NCBI GenBank assembly: GCA_022844405.1 | Contig: JALHLV010000014.1 | Coordinates: 35,261-99,260 of the forward strand | Length of the DNA stretch: 64,000 bases | Origin: Sphingomonadales bacterium | Lineage (GTDB): Bacteria; Pseudomonadota; Alphaproteobacteria; SMXS01 | Direction: 5' to 3' | Shown: one piece after another, positions 36,173 through 48,236 of the stretch | How positions within the stretch are numbered: position 1 is the stretch's first letter | How the letters are laid out: each line of letters opens with the position of its first letter | Made by a program: the position numbers and the translations under genes | The notes under the pieces: model-generated | Seen by the model: the letters and a program-made list of their open reading frames with translations, nothing else | Told to the model about the DNA's origin: nothing | The model's database searches: none

Positions 36173-37123
36173 ATGACCGACGCGCCCACGCTTGCCGACG
36201 CCTTCATTCCCGAATTGCCGAACCACTACAGCGGCAAGGTGCGGGAGAACTACGACCTGCCCGACGGGCGGCGGATCATCATCGCCACCGACCGGCTGAG
36301 CGCGTTCGACCGGATTTTGTGTGCGATACCGTACAAAGGTCAGGTGTTGACCCAGACGGCGAAGTACTGGTTCGAGGCGACCAGCGATATCTGCCCGAAC
36401 CATGTGCTGGAATATCCCGATCCCAACGTGGTGATCGGCAAGCGGCTCGACATCCTGCCGGTCGAGATGGTGGTGCGCGGCTATCTGGCCGGAGCCACGG
36501 CGACCTCGATCCTGACGCTCTACAAGGCCGGCGAGCGCGAGATGTACGGCCACCGCTTCCCGGACGGCCTGCGCGACAACCAGATCCTGCCCAGGGCCAT
36601 CATTACGCCCACCAGCAAGGCGTTCGACGGCGGCCACGACGAGCCGCTGACCCAGGAGCAGATCGTCGGGCAGGGGCTGCTGACCCGGGAGCAGTGGGAC
36701 ATCGTCGCGCGCTATTCGCTGGCGCTGTTCGCCCGCGGCCAGGCGCTCGCCGCCCGGCACGGCCTGATCCTGGTCGACACCAAATACGAGTTCGGCACCG
36801 ACGAGACCGGCCGCATCGTGCTCGCCGACGAGATCCACACGCCCGACAGCAGCCGCTACTGGATCGCCGGCACCTATCCGGAACGCTTCGAGGCCGGCCA
36901 GCGCCCCGACAGCTTCGACAAGGACTTCGTCCGCGCCTGGGTGGTTGCCCGCTGCGATCCCTACAAGGACCCGATCCCGGCAATCCCCAGGGACCTGATC
37001 GAGCAGACCAGCCGCGTCTACATCAAGGCCTACGAGACCATCACCGGTCAGACATTCGCGCCCGACCCCTCGGGCGCGCCGCCGCTGGACCGGGTCCGGC
37101 GGAATCTGGAGCGGTTTTTCTGA
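36173..37123 (+). CDS. purC: SAICAR synthetase (phosphoribosylaminoimidazole-succinocarboxamide synthase)
   Basis: A 316-residue purine biosynthesis enzyme joining CAIR and aspartate. Seen: [17 protein letters not shown] (ATP-binding region), [32 protein letters not shown] and [20 protein letters not shown], then [10 protein letters not shown], all PurC motifs. The length (316) belongs to the longer form, not the 235-255-residue form usual in many alphaproteobacteria, so a second paralogue may exist elsewhere. No pur neighbours are in the window. Confidence 0.95.
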   Translation: MTDAPTLADAFIPELPNHYSGKVRENYDLPDGRRIIIATDRLSAFDRILCAIPYKGQVLTQTAKYWFEATSDICPNHVLEYPDPNVVIGKRLDILPVEMVVRGYLAGATATSILTLYKAGEREMYGHRFPDGLRDNQILPRAIITPTSKAFDGGHDEPLTQEQIVGQGLLTREQWDIVARYSLALFARGQALAARHGLILVDTKYEFGTDETGRIVLADEIHTPDSSRYWIAGTYPERFEAGQRPDSFDKDFVRAWVVARCDPYKDPIPAIPRDLIEQTSRVYIKAYETITGQTFAPDPSGAPPLDRVRRNLERFF

Positions 37124-37144
37124 GGCGCTCGGTCGCCCGTCCAG

Positions 37145-37168
37145 TTTAGTGCACTGTCACCGAAATTT
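37145..37168 (+). repeat. REP-like repeat copy (RAYT-associated core)
   Basis: Contains AGTGCACTGTCACCGAAAT, the same core found at 52379-52402, 52802-52824, 53455-53478 (inverted) and 54141-54163. It lies in the short gap between purC and glyQ. Confidence 0.6.
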
Positions 37169-37249
37169 CCGCGCCCGCGCCGCGTTTCCTTGACCCTCAA
37201 CAGCCCCGACGCTACGGTGCGCGCGCCTTCCACTGGGGTTCCTGCCGCC

Positions 37250-38110
37250 ATGCCGTCCGCGCCGTCCTTTCAGGAGTTGATACTGACGTTGCAGGCCTAT
37301 TGGGGCCGGCAGGGTTGCGTGCTGCTCCAGCCCTACGACGTGGAAATGGGCGCGGGGACCTTCCATCCGGCGACCACGCTTAGGGCGCTGGGGCCGAAGC
37401 CCTGGAAGGCGGCCTATGTGCAGCCGTCGCGGCGGCCCAAGGACGGCCGCTACGGCGAGAATCCGAACCGCCTGCAGTGCTACTACCAGTTCCAGGTGAT
37501 CCTGAAGCCGTCGCCGCCCGACATCCAGGCGCTCTATCTGGGGTCGCTGAAGGAGCTGGGCCTCGACCCGGCGATCCACGACATGCGCTTCGTCGAGGAC
37601 GACTGGGAGAGCCCGACGCTGGGCGCCTGGGGCCTGGGCTGGGAAGTGTGGTGCGACGGCATGGAAGTCAGCCAGTTCACCTATTTCCAGCAGGTCGGCG
37701 GCATCGACTGCAGCCCGGTCTCGGGCGAGCTGACCTACGGCCTCGAGCGTCTCGCCATGTACATCCAGGGCGTCGACAACGTCTATGACCTGCACTACGG
37801 CAACGGCGTGACATATGGCGACGTGTTCCTGCAGAACGAGCGCGAGCAGTCGACCTACAATTTCGAGACGGCCAACACCGACATCTTGTTCCAGCACTTC
37901 CGCGACGCCGAGGGCGAATGCCAGGCGCTGCTGGCCGCCGGTCTGGCGCTGCCGGCCTACGACCAGTGCATCAAGGCCAGCCACAACTTCAACCTGCTGG
38001 ACGCCCGCGGCGTGATCTCGGTCACCGAGCGGCAGGCTTACATCGGCCGCGTCCGGGCGCTGGCCAAGGCCTGCTGCGAGGCATGGCTGAAGAGCCAGGA
38101 GGCCGCGTGA
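37250..38110 (+). CDS. glyQ: Glycyl-tRNA synthetase alpha subunit
   Basis: A 286-residue catalytic subunit of the alpha2beta2 glycyl-tRNA synthetase. It starts [20 protein letters not shown] at ATG 37250; the upstream frame extension to 37190 has no conservation. Class IIc motifs: [36 protein letters not shown] and [30 protein letters not shown]. The stop TGA (38108-38110) shares one base with the glyS start. Confidence 0.97.
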   Translation: MPSAPSFQELILTLQAYWGRQGCVLLQPYDVEMGAGTFHPATTLRALGPKPWKAAYVQPSRRPKDGRYGENPNRLQCYYQFQVILKPSPPDIQALYLGSLKELGLDPAIHDMRFVEDDWESPTLGAWGLGWEVWCDGMEVSQFTYFQQVGGIDCSPVSGELTYGLERLAMYIQGVDNVYDLHYGNGVTYGDVFLQNEREQSTYNFETANTDILFQHFRDAEGECQALLAAGLALPAYDQCIKASHNFNLLDARGVISVTERQAYIGRVRALAKACCEAWLKSQEAA

Positions 38111-40152
38111 TGGCCGAGTTCCTGCTCGAGCTCCTGTCCGAGGAGATCCCCGCCCGCATGCAGGCCCGCGCCGCCGAGGACCTGAAGCGGCTCGTGACCG
38201 AGAAGCTGAAGGCCGCCGGCCTGGCGTTTTCGAAGGCCGACGCCTATGTGACGCCGCGCCGCCTGGCGCTGGTGGTGGACGGCCTGCCCGTCGCCCAGCC
38301 GGACGTGAGGGAAGAGCGCAAGGGGCCGCGCGTCGACGCGCCCGCGCAGGCCATCGACGGCTTCCTGCGCTCGACCGGCCTGACCCGCGACCAGCTCACC
38401 GAGGTCGAGGACAAGAAGGGCACCTTCCTCGTCGCCATCATCGAGAAGCAGGGCGGGGCGACCGCCGACGTGATCGCGCAGGTGGTGCCGGAAGTGATCC
38501 GGTCGTTCCCGTGGCCGAAATCCATGCGCTGGGGCGCCGGCAGCCTGACCTGGGTGCGCCCGCTGCATTCCATCGTCGCCCTGTTCGGCGGCAAGGTGGT
38601 GCCGTTCGAGGTCGACGGCGTGGCGAGCGGCGACAGCACGGTCGGCCACCGGTTCCTGGCGCCTGCGGGGTTCGCGGTCACCGACTTCGCCGATTACAAG
38701 TCCAGGCTACGCAAGGCGTTCGTGATCGTCGACCCGCGCGAGCGCAAGCTGGACATCAGCGAGCATCTCGATCTTTACGGCCAGCAGAACGGCCTGCTGC
38801 CGATCGAGGACGACGGCTTGTTCGACGAGGTTGCTGGACTTGTCGAATGGCCGGTGATCCTGGTCGGCACCATCGACCAGGCGTTCATGGACGTGCCGGA
38901 AGAGGCGCTGATCTCGGCGATCAGGACCCACCAGAAATACCCCATGTTCCGCGACAAGGCGGGCAATCTGGCGCCGCGCTTCGCCATCGTGTCGAACCTG
39001 GCGGCGAAGGACGGCGGCAAGGCGATCATCGCCGGCAACGAGCGCGTGCTGAGCGCGCGCCTGTCCGACACCAAGTTCTTCTGGGACCTGGACCGCAAGA
39101 CCGCCCTGGAAAAGCGCCTGCCCGCGCTGGAGGAGGTGGTCTTCCATGAAAAGCTGGGCACTTTGGGCGAAAAGGTCCGCAGGGTCACCGCACTGGCCGT
39201 GGAACTCAGCAGGTCGATCCCCGGCGCCGATCCGGAAAAGGCGAGGGAGGCCGCTGGGCTCGCGAAGGCCGACCTGCGCACCGAGATGGTGGGTGAGTTC
39301 CCCGAACTGCAGGGCATCATGGGCCGCTACTACGCGCTCGCCGAAGGCAAGTCGCCCGAGGTTGCCGAGGCCATCGCCGACCATTACCGGCCGCAGGGCC
39401 CGAACGACAGGTGCCCGACCGCGCCGGTCAGCGTCGCCGTGGCGCTGGCCGACAAGATCGACACGCTGGTGGGCTTCTTCGGCGTCGACGAGAAGCCGAC
39501 GGGCTCCAAGGATCCGTTCGCGTTGCGCCGTGCCGCGCTGGGTGTGATCCGGCTGGTGTTGGAGAACGGGCTGCGTCTGCGACTAATCCATGTTTTCCAG
39601 AAAGCTGGAGCATCGCCCGATACAGCGTTGCAATTGCTGGAGTTCTTCGCCGACCGCCTGAAAGTCTATCTGCGCGAACAGGGCGTCCGCCACGACCTGA
39701 TCACCGCCGTCTTCGCGCTCAGCGGCGAGGACGACCTGGTCCGCCTGCTCGACAGGGTGAAGGCGCTGCAGGGCTTCCTCGACACCGAGGACGGCATCAA
39801 CCTGCTGTCGGCCTACAAGCGCGCCACCAACATCGTCCGCATCGAGGAGAAGAAGGACGGCGCGTCCTATGACGGCGCCGCCGATTACGAGCAGCTGGCG
39901 CAGGAGGAGGAGAAGGTGCTTCACGCCCGCCTCGCCGACGCCATGCATGCCGCCGAAATTGCGGTGAAGGACGAGCGCTTTACCGACGCCATGGCGGCGC
40001 TGGCCGGCCTGCGCCGCCCCGTCGACGCGTTCTTCGATCATGTGACGGTGAACGCCGACGATGTGCCGCTGCGCCGCAACCGGCTGCTGCTGCTGTCGCA
40101 GATCCGTGCGACGCTCAACCAGGTGGCGGATTTCTCGAAGATCGAGGGATAA
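38110..40152 (+). CDS. glyS: Glycyl-tRNA synthetase beta subunit
   Basis: A 680-residue beta subunit. It begins [18 protein letters not shown], the diagnostic GlyS opening, from ATG 38110 overlapping the glyQ stop (TGATG), so the two are co-translated. The middle contains [19 protein letters not shown] and [17 protein letters not shown]. The C-terminal part is the helical DALR/anticodon-binding region. Normal length and intact. Confidence 0.97.
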   Translation: MAEFLLELLSEEIPARMQARAAEDLKRLVTEKLKAAGLAFSKADAYVTPRRLALVVDGLPVAQPDVREERKGPRVDAPAQAIDGFLRSTGLTRDQLTEVEDKKGTFLVAIIEKQGGATADVIAQVVPEVIRSFPWPKSMRWGAGSLTWVRPLHSIVALFGGKVVPFEVDGVASGDSTVGHRFLAPAGFAVTDFADYKSRLRKAFVIVDPRERKLDISEHLDLYGQQNGLLPIEDDGLFDEVAGLVEWPVILVGTIDQAFMDVPEEALISAIRTHQKYPMFRDKAGNLAPRFAIVSNLAAKDGGKAIIAGNERVLSARLSDTKFFWDLDRKTALEKRLPALEEVVFHEKLGTLGEKVRRVTALAVELSRSIPGADPEKAREAAGLAKADLRTEMVGEFPELQGIMGRYYALAEGKSPEVAEAIADHYRPQGPNDRCPTAPVSVAVALADKIDTLVGFFGVDEKPTGSKDPFALRRAALGVIRLVLENGLRLRLIHVFQKAGASPDTALQLLEFFADRLKVYLREQGVRHDLITAVFALSGEDDLVRLLDRVKALQGFLDTEDGINLLSAYKRATNIVRIEEKKDGASYDGAADYEQLAQEEEKVLHARLADAMHAAEIAVKDERFTDAMAALAGLRRPVDAFFDHVTVNADDVPLRRNRLLLLSQIRATLNQVADFSKIEG

Positions 40153-40224
40153 CGTGTTGTCCATCCTCGCTGGCCCACCGGCGCCGGTTTGGATAGTGTT
40201 CGCACACGGTCGGACCGACACGCG

Positions 40225-40350
40225 GCGGCATACCCCTCACCCTAACCCTCTCCCACAAGGGGAGAGGGGATTGGGCCGGAGTGCGGCATGAGCCCTTCTC
40301 CCCTTGTGGGAGAAGGTGGCGCGAAGCGCCGGATGAGGGGTGGCCGCGCA
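40225..40350. repeat. Pair of inverted dispersed repeat units
   Basis: Two copies in opposite orientation of the CCCTCNCCC...CTCTCCCACAAGGGGAGA-type repeat: one at 40231-40276 and the reverse around 40288-40345, each ending in a hairpin of CCCACAAGGGGAG. Such repeats are scattered in many alphaproteobacterial genomes; this gap is otherwise free of genes. Confidence 0.55.
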
Positions 40351-40413
40351 AGCGGCTCATGCCGCAAATGATGCAGAGCCCCATGATCTCTCATGGGCAG
40401 TGGAGAGTCGCGG

Positions 40414-43080
<2,667 letters not shown>

Positions 43081-43083
43081 GCA

Positions 43084-44013
43084 TTGGCCGCGCGGGTCCC
43101 CGACTTCCCGACCCTGGCAACCGGTGCCAAGCCGGCCATGGCGGCGGCGCTGGCCGCTATCGAGCGCGATCCCGGCGATCCGGACGTGATCGCCCTGCTC
43201 GACAGGGCCTGGGCGGCGCCCAAAGCCCACGTCATCGGCCTGACCGGCCCGCCCGGCGTCGGCAAGTCCACGCTCACCGGCGCGCTGATCCGCGCCTGGC
43301 GCGGCGAGGGCACGACGGTGGGCGTGATCGCCGTCGATCCGTCGTCCAGGCGCACCGGCGGCGCGCTGCTGGGCGACCGCACCCGGCTGGCCACCGACGC
43401 CGAGGACGCGGGCATCTTCGTCCGCTCCATGGCCGCCCGCGACCGGCTGGGCGGCCTGGCGTCGCTGACCTTCGCCGCCATGGTGCTGATGCGCGCCGTC
43501 CACGACATCGTGCTGGTCGAGACCGTGGGCGTCGGCCAGTCGGAGACCGATGTGGTCACCGTGGCCGACACGGTGGTGTTCTGCATCCAGCCCGGCTCAG
43601 GCGACAGCCTGCAGTTCATGAAGGCGGGCATCATGGAGGTGCCGCATATCATCGTCGTCACCAAGGCCGACATGGGCCAGGCGGCGATCCGCGCCCGTGC
43701 CGACGTGAAGGGCGCGCTCAGCCTCAACGGCGCGGGCGACGGCTGGGACGTGCCGGTGCTGCTGGCCTCGGCGTCGTCGGGCGCCGGCATGGACACGCTG
43801 CTGGCCGCGCTGGCGGCGCGCCGGACATGGCTGGGCGACGGCGGTCGGCTTGCCGACTCGCGCCGGACCCAGGACCGTCACTGGCTGGAAGAGGCGCTGC
43901 GCGACCGTTTCGGCCGCGAGGGGCTGAGGCGTTTGGGAAAGGCGATCGACGACGGCGACGGATCACCATTCGAGCGGGAAGCCCGCCTGGGGAAAAAGCT
44001 TTTGGATCAGTAG
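43084..44013 (+). CDS. meaB: MeaB/ArgK GTPase (methylmalonyl-CoA mutase chaperone)
   Basis: A 309-residue SIMIBI-class GTPase that protects and loads B12-dependent acyl-CoA mutases. Walker A is GLTGPPGVGKSTLTGAL; the switch motifs VDPSSRRTGGALLGDRTR and LVETVGVGQSE follow, and NKxD-like VTKADMG. The start is a TTG at 43084, 3 bp after the ppdK stop, with translational coupling likely. No mutase gene is in the window, so its partner (methylmalonyl-, ethylmalonyl- or isobutyryl-CoA mutase) lies elsewhere. Confidence 0.93.
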   Translation: MAARVPDFPTLATGAKPAMAAALAAIERDPGDPDVIALLDRAWAAPKAHVIGLTGPPGVGKSTLTGALIRAWRGEGTTVGVIAVDPSSRRTGGALLGDRTRLATDAEDAGIFVRSMAARDRLGGLASLTFAAMVLMRAVHDIVLVETVGVGQSETDVVTVADTVVFCIQPGSGDSLQFMKAGIMEVPHIIVVTKADMGQAAIRARADVKGALSLNGAGDGWDVPVLLASASSGAGMDTLLAALAARRTWLGDGGRLADSRRTQDRHWLEEALRDRFGREGLRRLGKAIDDGDGSPFEREARLGKKLLDQ

Positions 44014-44014
44014 C

Positions 44015-44122
44015 CTAGACGGAAATACTCATCAGCGCGATGGCGCCGACCACGCCGACGGCGAGGACGATCCACAACCATTTTTCCCTGCTCTGCTGGT
44101 CCTTGCGTCTGCGCGATGTCAT
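44015..44122 (-). CDS. Very small single-pass membrane protein
   Basis: A 35-residue ORF: MTSRRRKDQQSREKWLW then a hydrophobic IVLAVGVVGAIALMSIS helix. The AGGTGG ribosome site lies 7 bases before the ATG. A basic N-terminus and one membrane helix are typical of small regulatory or accessory membrane peptides. It sits 36 bp downstream of the hydrolase gene on the same strand, so it may share its mRNA. No homologue recognised. Confidence 0.5.
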   Translation of the reverse strand: MTSRRRKDQQSREKWLWIVLAVGVVGAIALMSISV

Positions 44123-44158
44123 GCTCTGGCCACCTGTTCCGGTTCGACATTCGGGACG

Positions 44159-45190
44159 TTACCGTGACACGCCGACTGTAACCGGTTGCGTCGGCGGACC
44201 CAAGAGGGAGCCGCGCACCAGGGCCGCTATGCGGGCGAGGGCATCCTTCGTCCCGGCCTCGTCATAGATCGCCTGCGCGCCGGGATCGGGCTCGCTGCAC
44301 AGGCCGAGGGCGTAGCGCAGCGAGGCGGCGGTGACCTTCAGGTTCGACGCCCGCTCGACGAACACGTTGGGCTCGGTCTCGGTGAAGAAGCAGCGCACCG
44401 GCAGATTGCCGCGCACCGGCAGTTTCTCGACGAAGCGGAAATAGGGATGCGGGTAGTCGAACGCATGACCGCCCGCCGGATAGACCCGCATGTCGATGGC
44501 GAGGCCCGGATTGTCGCGCTTCAGCCGGTCGGTGAGGCCGGCGCAGAGGGCCGCCGGCGTGACCCGGTCGCGGCCGCCGCTCAGCACCAGCACCGGCGCG
44601 CCGGTCGCCGCCTCGTCGAGGAACGCGAAGCCGCACCACGGATAGAACGCCACATGCACGGCGAAGCGGTTGCCGCCTTCCGCGAGCCGGCCGCGGAAGC
44701 GTTCCAGACTGGCCAGCAGGGCAGGGCCGGCGCCCTTGGAAAATCCCATGACGCCAATGCGTTGCGAGTCGATCCTCGGATCGGCGCTCAGCATGTCGAG
44801 CGCGGCGTAGGCGTCGGCGATGATCGAGGCTTCCGACACGGCGGCCTGGTCGTAGATGGTCTGGCTGATCCCGCGCCCGCCGAAACTGTCGACGGCGAGC
44901 GCCGCGATGCCCCAGTCGTTCAGCAGCCTCGCGTAGAACCAGTCCTGAGCGCCCTGTCCGGTGCCGCCGTGCAGGATGACCATGGCGGGGACTTTCGCGC
45001 CCGCCGGGACGCCCTTCGGCATGATCAGGCTGCCGGTGATGCGCTGCGTCGGCGCGTCGGTGGGACGGGCCAGTTCATCGATGAAGCCCAGAGTCCGGCT
45101 GTCGAGCGTTACCGTCTGGCGGCTGGAAGGCGTGCTTGCCCCGCAGGCGGTGACTGCCACGCCGATGGCCACAGCCGCCAGCCACCTCAT
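44159..45190 (-). CDS. Lipoprotein alpha/beta hydrolase (dienelactone hydrolase-like)
   Basis: A 343-residue alpha/beta hydrolase with a lipoprotein signal: VAIGVAVTACGAS, lipobox Cys about residue 17. The catalytic triad is visible: nucleophile Ser in GVMGFSKGAGPAL, Asp in LSGGRDRVTP, His in PAGGHAFDYP. The oxyanion HGGTGQGAQ segment follows VPAMVIL. It resembles the dienelactone hydrolase family, often with unknown esterase substrates. The start codon lies next to a 34-bp inverted repeat, so no normal ribosome site can be seen. Confidence 0.85.
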   Translation of the reverse strand: MRWLAAVAIGVAVTACGASTPSSRQTVTLDSRTLGFIDELARPTDAPTQRITGSLIMPKGVPAGAKVPAMVILHGGTGQGAQDWFYARLLNDWGIAALAVDSFGGRGISQTIYDQAAVSEASIIADAYAALDMLSADPRIDSQRIGVMGFSKGAGPALLASLERFRGRLAEGGNRFAVHVAFYPWCGFAFLDEAATGAPVLVLSGGRDRVTPAALCAGLTDRLKRDNPGLAIDMRVYPAGGHAFDYPHPYFRFVEKLPVRGNLPVRCFFTETEPNVFVERASNLKVTAASLRYALGLCSEPDPGAQAIYDEAGTKDALARIAALVRGSLLGPPTQPVTVGVSR

Positions 45191-45191
45191 C

Positions 45192-45285
45192 AGCCGTCAT
45201 CCCGGCGAAGGCCGGGACCCAGACTGGACAATCCAGGCATCAGACTCGCCAAGTCTGGGTCCCGGCCTTCGCCGGGATGACGGCT
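45192..45285. repeat. Perfect 34-bp inverted repeat (dispersed REP-type element)
   Basis: Arms 45192-45225 and 45252-45285 are exact reverse complements, spaced by 26 bp. The arm contains CGTCATCCCGGCGAAGGCCG, a repeat seen widely in alphaproteobacterial genomes. It occupies the whole upstream region of the hydrolase gene and lies after tag on the same strand. Confidence 0.75.
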
Positions 45286-45330
45286 AGAGAGATGTTGAAG
45301 AAAGCTCCACAAGCTATTGTATCCTATATT

Positions 45331-45900
45331 CTAACTCAATTCCTTGTGGCGGTAGCATTCGACCGTGTGGTCGTTGACCATGCCGACGGCCTGCATGAAG
45401 GCGTAGCAGATCGTCGGGCCGCAGAACTTGAAGCCGCGCTGCTTCAGGTCCTTCGCCATGGCCCGGCTCTCGGCGGTCTCGGTCGGTAGCTGTTTGATGC
45501 CCTTCCAGCGGTTCTGGATGGTCTCTCCGCCGGTGAATTGCCACAGATAGTCGGAGAACGAGGTGCCCTGCTCGCGTATGTCCAGATACGCCCGGGCACT
45601 GGCGATGGCGCCCTCGATCTTGCCGCGGTGACGGATGATGCCGGCGTCGCCCAGCAGCCGCAGCACATCCTGCTCGCCGTAGCGCGCGATGTTTTCGGGA
45701 TGGAAGCCTTCGAACGCCGTCCGGAAGTTCTCGCGCTTGCGCAGGATGGTGATCCACGCCAGCCCGGCCTGGAAGCCGTCCAGCATCAGCTTTTCGTAGA
45801 GCGCCCGGTCGTCGCGCTCGGGCACGCCCCATTCACGGTCGTGATAGTCGATATAGAGCGGGTCCTTGGCGGGCCAGGAACAGCGGACGGGCTCGGTCAT
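45331..45900 (-). CDS. tag: DNA-3-methyladenine glycosylase I
   Basis: A 189-residue helix-hairpin-helix base-excision enzyme removing 3-methyladenine. It starts MTEPVRCSWPAKDP and contains YHDREWGVPERDDRALYEKL. The Zn site is present: Cys near residue 7, His in YHD, and the C-terminal NDHTVECYRH. The catalytic-pocket Trp in AGLAWITILRKRE is conserved. Its ATG overlaps the ygfZ stop by 4 bases, so both are likely co-expressed. Confidence 0.95.
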   Translation of the reverse strand: MTEPVRCSWPAKDPLYIDYHDREWGVPERDDRALYEKLMLDGFQAGLAWITILRKRENFRTAFEGFHPENIARYGEQDVLRLLGDAGIIRHRGKIEGAIASARAYLDIREQGTSFSDYLWQFTGGETIQNRWKGIKQLPTETAESRAMAKDLKQRGFKFCGPTICYAFMQAVGMVNDHTVECYRHKELS

Positions 45901-46766
45901 GGGACAGGGCTCTCCACATGCAGGGTGGCCGAGCCGGCGGTGAGCGGCGCGCCCTGCTCGCGGGCCTGCTCCACGTCCTCGATGCGCAGCAGGGCGATGC
46001 CCCGGTTGCCGGCGATCGAGCGAACCTCGCCGGCGGACCTGGCGCCCAGCAGCACCTCGGTCCCCGGCGCGGCGGCGCCCTCGATCACCACGGGATAGAG
46101 CTTGCGGCGGACATTGCCGCGGTATTTGGTGCGGGCAGTCAGCTCCTGGCCCACATAGCAGCCCTTGCTGAACGACACTCCGTTGAAGGTGTCGAAATTG
46201 GCTTCCAGCAGCAGGGTCTTGTCCACCTCCAGGTCGCGCCGGGAATCCGCTGCGCCCACCTCGACGCGGCGCGCCTCGTAGACCTCGAACGGCGCCGGCG
46301 CGACGCCCAGCCTGCCCAGCGTCGCGGCGGCCATGGCGCGCGGCAGCAGGGCGCGGCCGCCCAGCCGGGCCGAACGCGGATCGGTGAACATCACGCCGCC
46401 ATCCGCTTCCAGCGCCGCGCCGGGCACGCCCTGCAGCCCGTGCGCCAGGTCAAGCAGCGCGTACACGGCAAAATCGGCGCTGCGGTCGGTGATGGTCACG
46501 TCGGAGCGCAGCTTGTACATCATCAGCCGTTTGTGCAGCTCGGGCAGGCGGTCGCGGTCGGTGTCGAGCAGCAGCGTCTCGCCCAGTTCGGCGATGAAGA
46601 ACTCGAACAGGAACTTGCCCTGCGGCGTCAGCAGCGCGGCGTAGATGGCGTGGGACGGGGCGACCTTCTCCACGTCGTTGGAGATCAGCCCCTGCAGGAA
46701 TTCCCGGCGCTGCGATCCGCCGATCGCCAGCACGCCGCGTTCTTCCAGCAACACCGCGTTTTTCAA
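45897..46766 (-). CDS. ygfZ: YgfZ-type folate-binding protein
   Basis: A 289-residue GcvT-like protein required for Fe-S cluster enzymes. The signature motif KGCYVGQELTART is intact. The start is TTG 46766, set by a GAGGAG ribosome site 6 bases upstream; an ATG further out would need untranslated-looking leader. Domains: GcvT-like N-terminal part with LLEERGVLAIGG, FLQGLISNDVE, and C-terminal barrel. Stop overlaps the tag start (ATGA). The divergent gene is the dihydroorotase-like amidohydrolase. Confidence 0.92.
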   Translation of the reverse strand: MKNAVLLEERGVLAIGGSQRREFLQGLISNDVEKVAPSHAIYAALLTPQGKFLFEFFIAELGETLLLDTDRDRLPELHKRLMMYKLRSDVTITDRSADFAVYALLDLAHGLQGVPGAALEADGGVMFTDPRSARLGGRALLPRAMAAATLGRLGVAPAPFEVYEARRVEVGAADSRRDLEVDKTLLLEANFDTFNGVSFSKGCYVGQELTARTKYRGNVRRKLYPVVIEGAAAPGTEVLLGARSAGEVRSIAGNRGIALLRIEDVEQAREQGAPLTAGSATLHVESPVP

Positions 46767-46898
46767 TGGTTTCTCCTCTGTGACGCCCGCTTCGCACCGG
46801 GTCCGGCGGACGCGCAATGCATGGTGCTGCCGGGTTACGGGCTTTTGCAACTCGATTTAGTGACATATAACCCGAAGGCCAACAGGACGAGGGATCAC

Positions 46899-48236
46899 AT
46901 GACCGCTTTCGACCTAGTCATTCGCAACGCGACCTGTGTTTCCCACCGGGGCATCGGCCAGGCCGACGTCGGCGTCCGCGGCGGCAAGACCGCCGCCATC
47001 GGCGACCTGTCGCAGGCCGCCGCCGGCCAGGTGATCGACGCCACCGGCCTCCATCTGCTGCCCGGCGTGGTCGACAGCCAGGTACATTTTCGCGAGCCGG
47101 GGCTCGAGCACAAGGAAGACCTCGAATCGGGCAGCCGCGGCGCCGTGCTCGGCGGCGTCACCACCGTGTTCGAGATGCCCAACACCAAGCCCTCGACCAC
47201 CACGGCCGAGGCGCTGCAGTACAAGCTGGACCGGGCGTTGAACCGGATGTGGTGCGACCATGCGTTCTATGTGGGCGCCGCCGCCGAGAACGCGGCGCTG
47301 CTGGGCGAGCTGGAGCGCCTGCCCGGCTGCTGCGGCGTGAAGCTGTTCATGGGCGCCTCCACCGGCGACCTGCTGGTGCACGAGGACGAGACCATCCTGC
47401 GGGTGCTGCAGAGCGGCTCGCGCCGGGTCTCGGTCCATTCCGAGGACGAGCAGCGCATGCGCGACCGCAAGGCGCTGGCCGAGGAAGGCAACGTGCTGTC
47501 CCATACGGTGGTGCGCGACGACCAGTCGGCGATCATCGCCACCCAGCGGCTGCTGAGGTTGGCGCGGCAGGCGGGCAGGCGGGTGCATGTGCTGCACGTC
47601 ACCACCGCCGACGAGATCGAGCTGCTGGCCAGGCACAAGGACATCGCCACCGTCGAGGTGACGCCGCAGCACCTGACGCTCGCCGCGCCCGACTGCTACG
47701 AGGCGCTGGGCACGCGGGCGCAGATGAACCCGCCGATCCGCGGCGCGCATCACCGCGACGGCCTGTGGAAGGGCATCGCCGACGGCATCGTCGACGTACT
47801 GGGCTCCGACCATGCGCCGCACACGCTGGAGGAAAAGGCCAAGCCCTATCCGGCCAGCCCGTCGGGCATGACCGGCGTTCAGACGCTGGTGCCGGTCATG
47901 CTGGACCACGTCAACGCCGGCCGGCTCAACCTGCAGCAGTTCGTCGACCTCACCAGCGCCGGGCCGGCCCGCATCTGGGGCATGGCCGGCAAGGGGCGGC
48001 TTGCGGTCGGCTGGGACGCCGACTACACCGTGGTGGACATGAACGCATCGAGGACGATCGAGGACGGCTGGATCGCCAGCCGTGTCGGATGGACGCCGTT
48101 CGATGGCCGCCAGGTCTCGGCATGGCCCATCGGCACCATCATCCGGGGCCAGCGCGTGATGTGGGACGGCCAGCTGGCCGATGCCGCCGCTGGGCAGCCG
48201 GTGCGGTTCAACGACACCCTGCGGGCTCATGGATAG
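46899..48236 (+). CDS. pyrC: Dihydroorotase-like amidohydrolase (first metal His replaced)
   Basis: A 445-residue class I dihydroorotase family protein. Start ATG 46899 after GACGAGGG. The metal-binding HxH is QVHFREPG, i.e. the first His is Gln; the other ligands appear present: carbamylated Lys in CCGVKLFMGASTG, His in VSVHSEDEQR, His in HVLHVTTADE, and Asp in VLGSDHAPHT. In catalytic DHOases the first His is needed, so the enzyme may be altered, use one metal only, or be a non-catalytic paralogue. A DSQVHFREPG form is, to my memory, frequent in Rhodospirillales DHOase-like proteins. No pyrB neighbour. Overlaps the LysE gene. Confidence 0.85.
   Translation: MTAFDLVIRNATCVSHRGIGQADVGVRGGKTAAIGDLSQAAAGQVIDATGLHLLPGVVDSQVHFREPGLEHKEDLESGSRGAVLGGVTTVFEMPNTKPSTTTAEALQYKLDRALNRMWCDHAFYVGAAAENAALLGELERLPGCCGVKLFMGASTGDLLVHEDETILRVLQSGSRRVSVHSEDEQRMRDRKALAEEGNVLSHTVVRDDQSAIIATQRLLRLARQAGRRVHVLHVTTADEIELLARHKDIATVEVTPQHLTLAAPDCYEALGTRAQMNPPIRGAHHRDGLWKGIADGIVDVLGSDHAPHTLEEKAKPYPASPSGMTGVQTLVPVMLDHVNAGRLNLQQFVDLTSAGPARIWGMAGKGRLAVGWDADYTVVDMNASRTIEDGWIASRVGWTPFDGRQVSAWPIGTIIRGQRVMWDGQLADAAAGQPVRFNDTLRAHG

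Noticed and set aside
45918..46898. Upstream frame extension of the dihydroorotase-like gene across ygfZ
   Set aside because: The extension has no dihydroorotase similarity and covers the opposite-strand ygfZ. The ATG at 46899 with its ribosome site is the real start.
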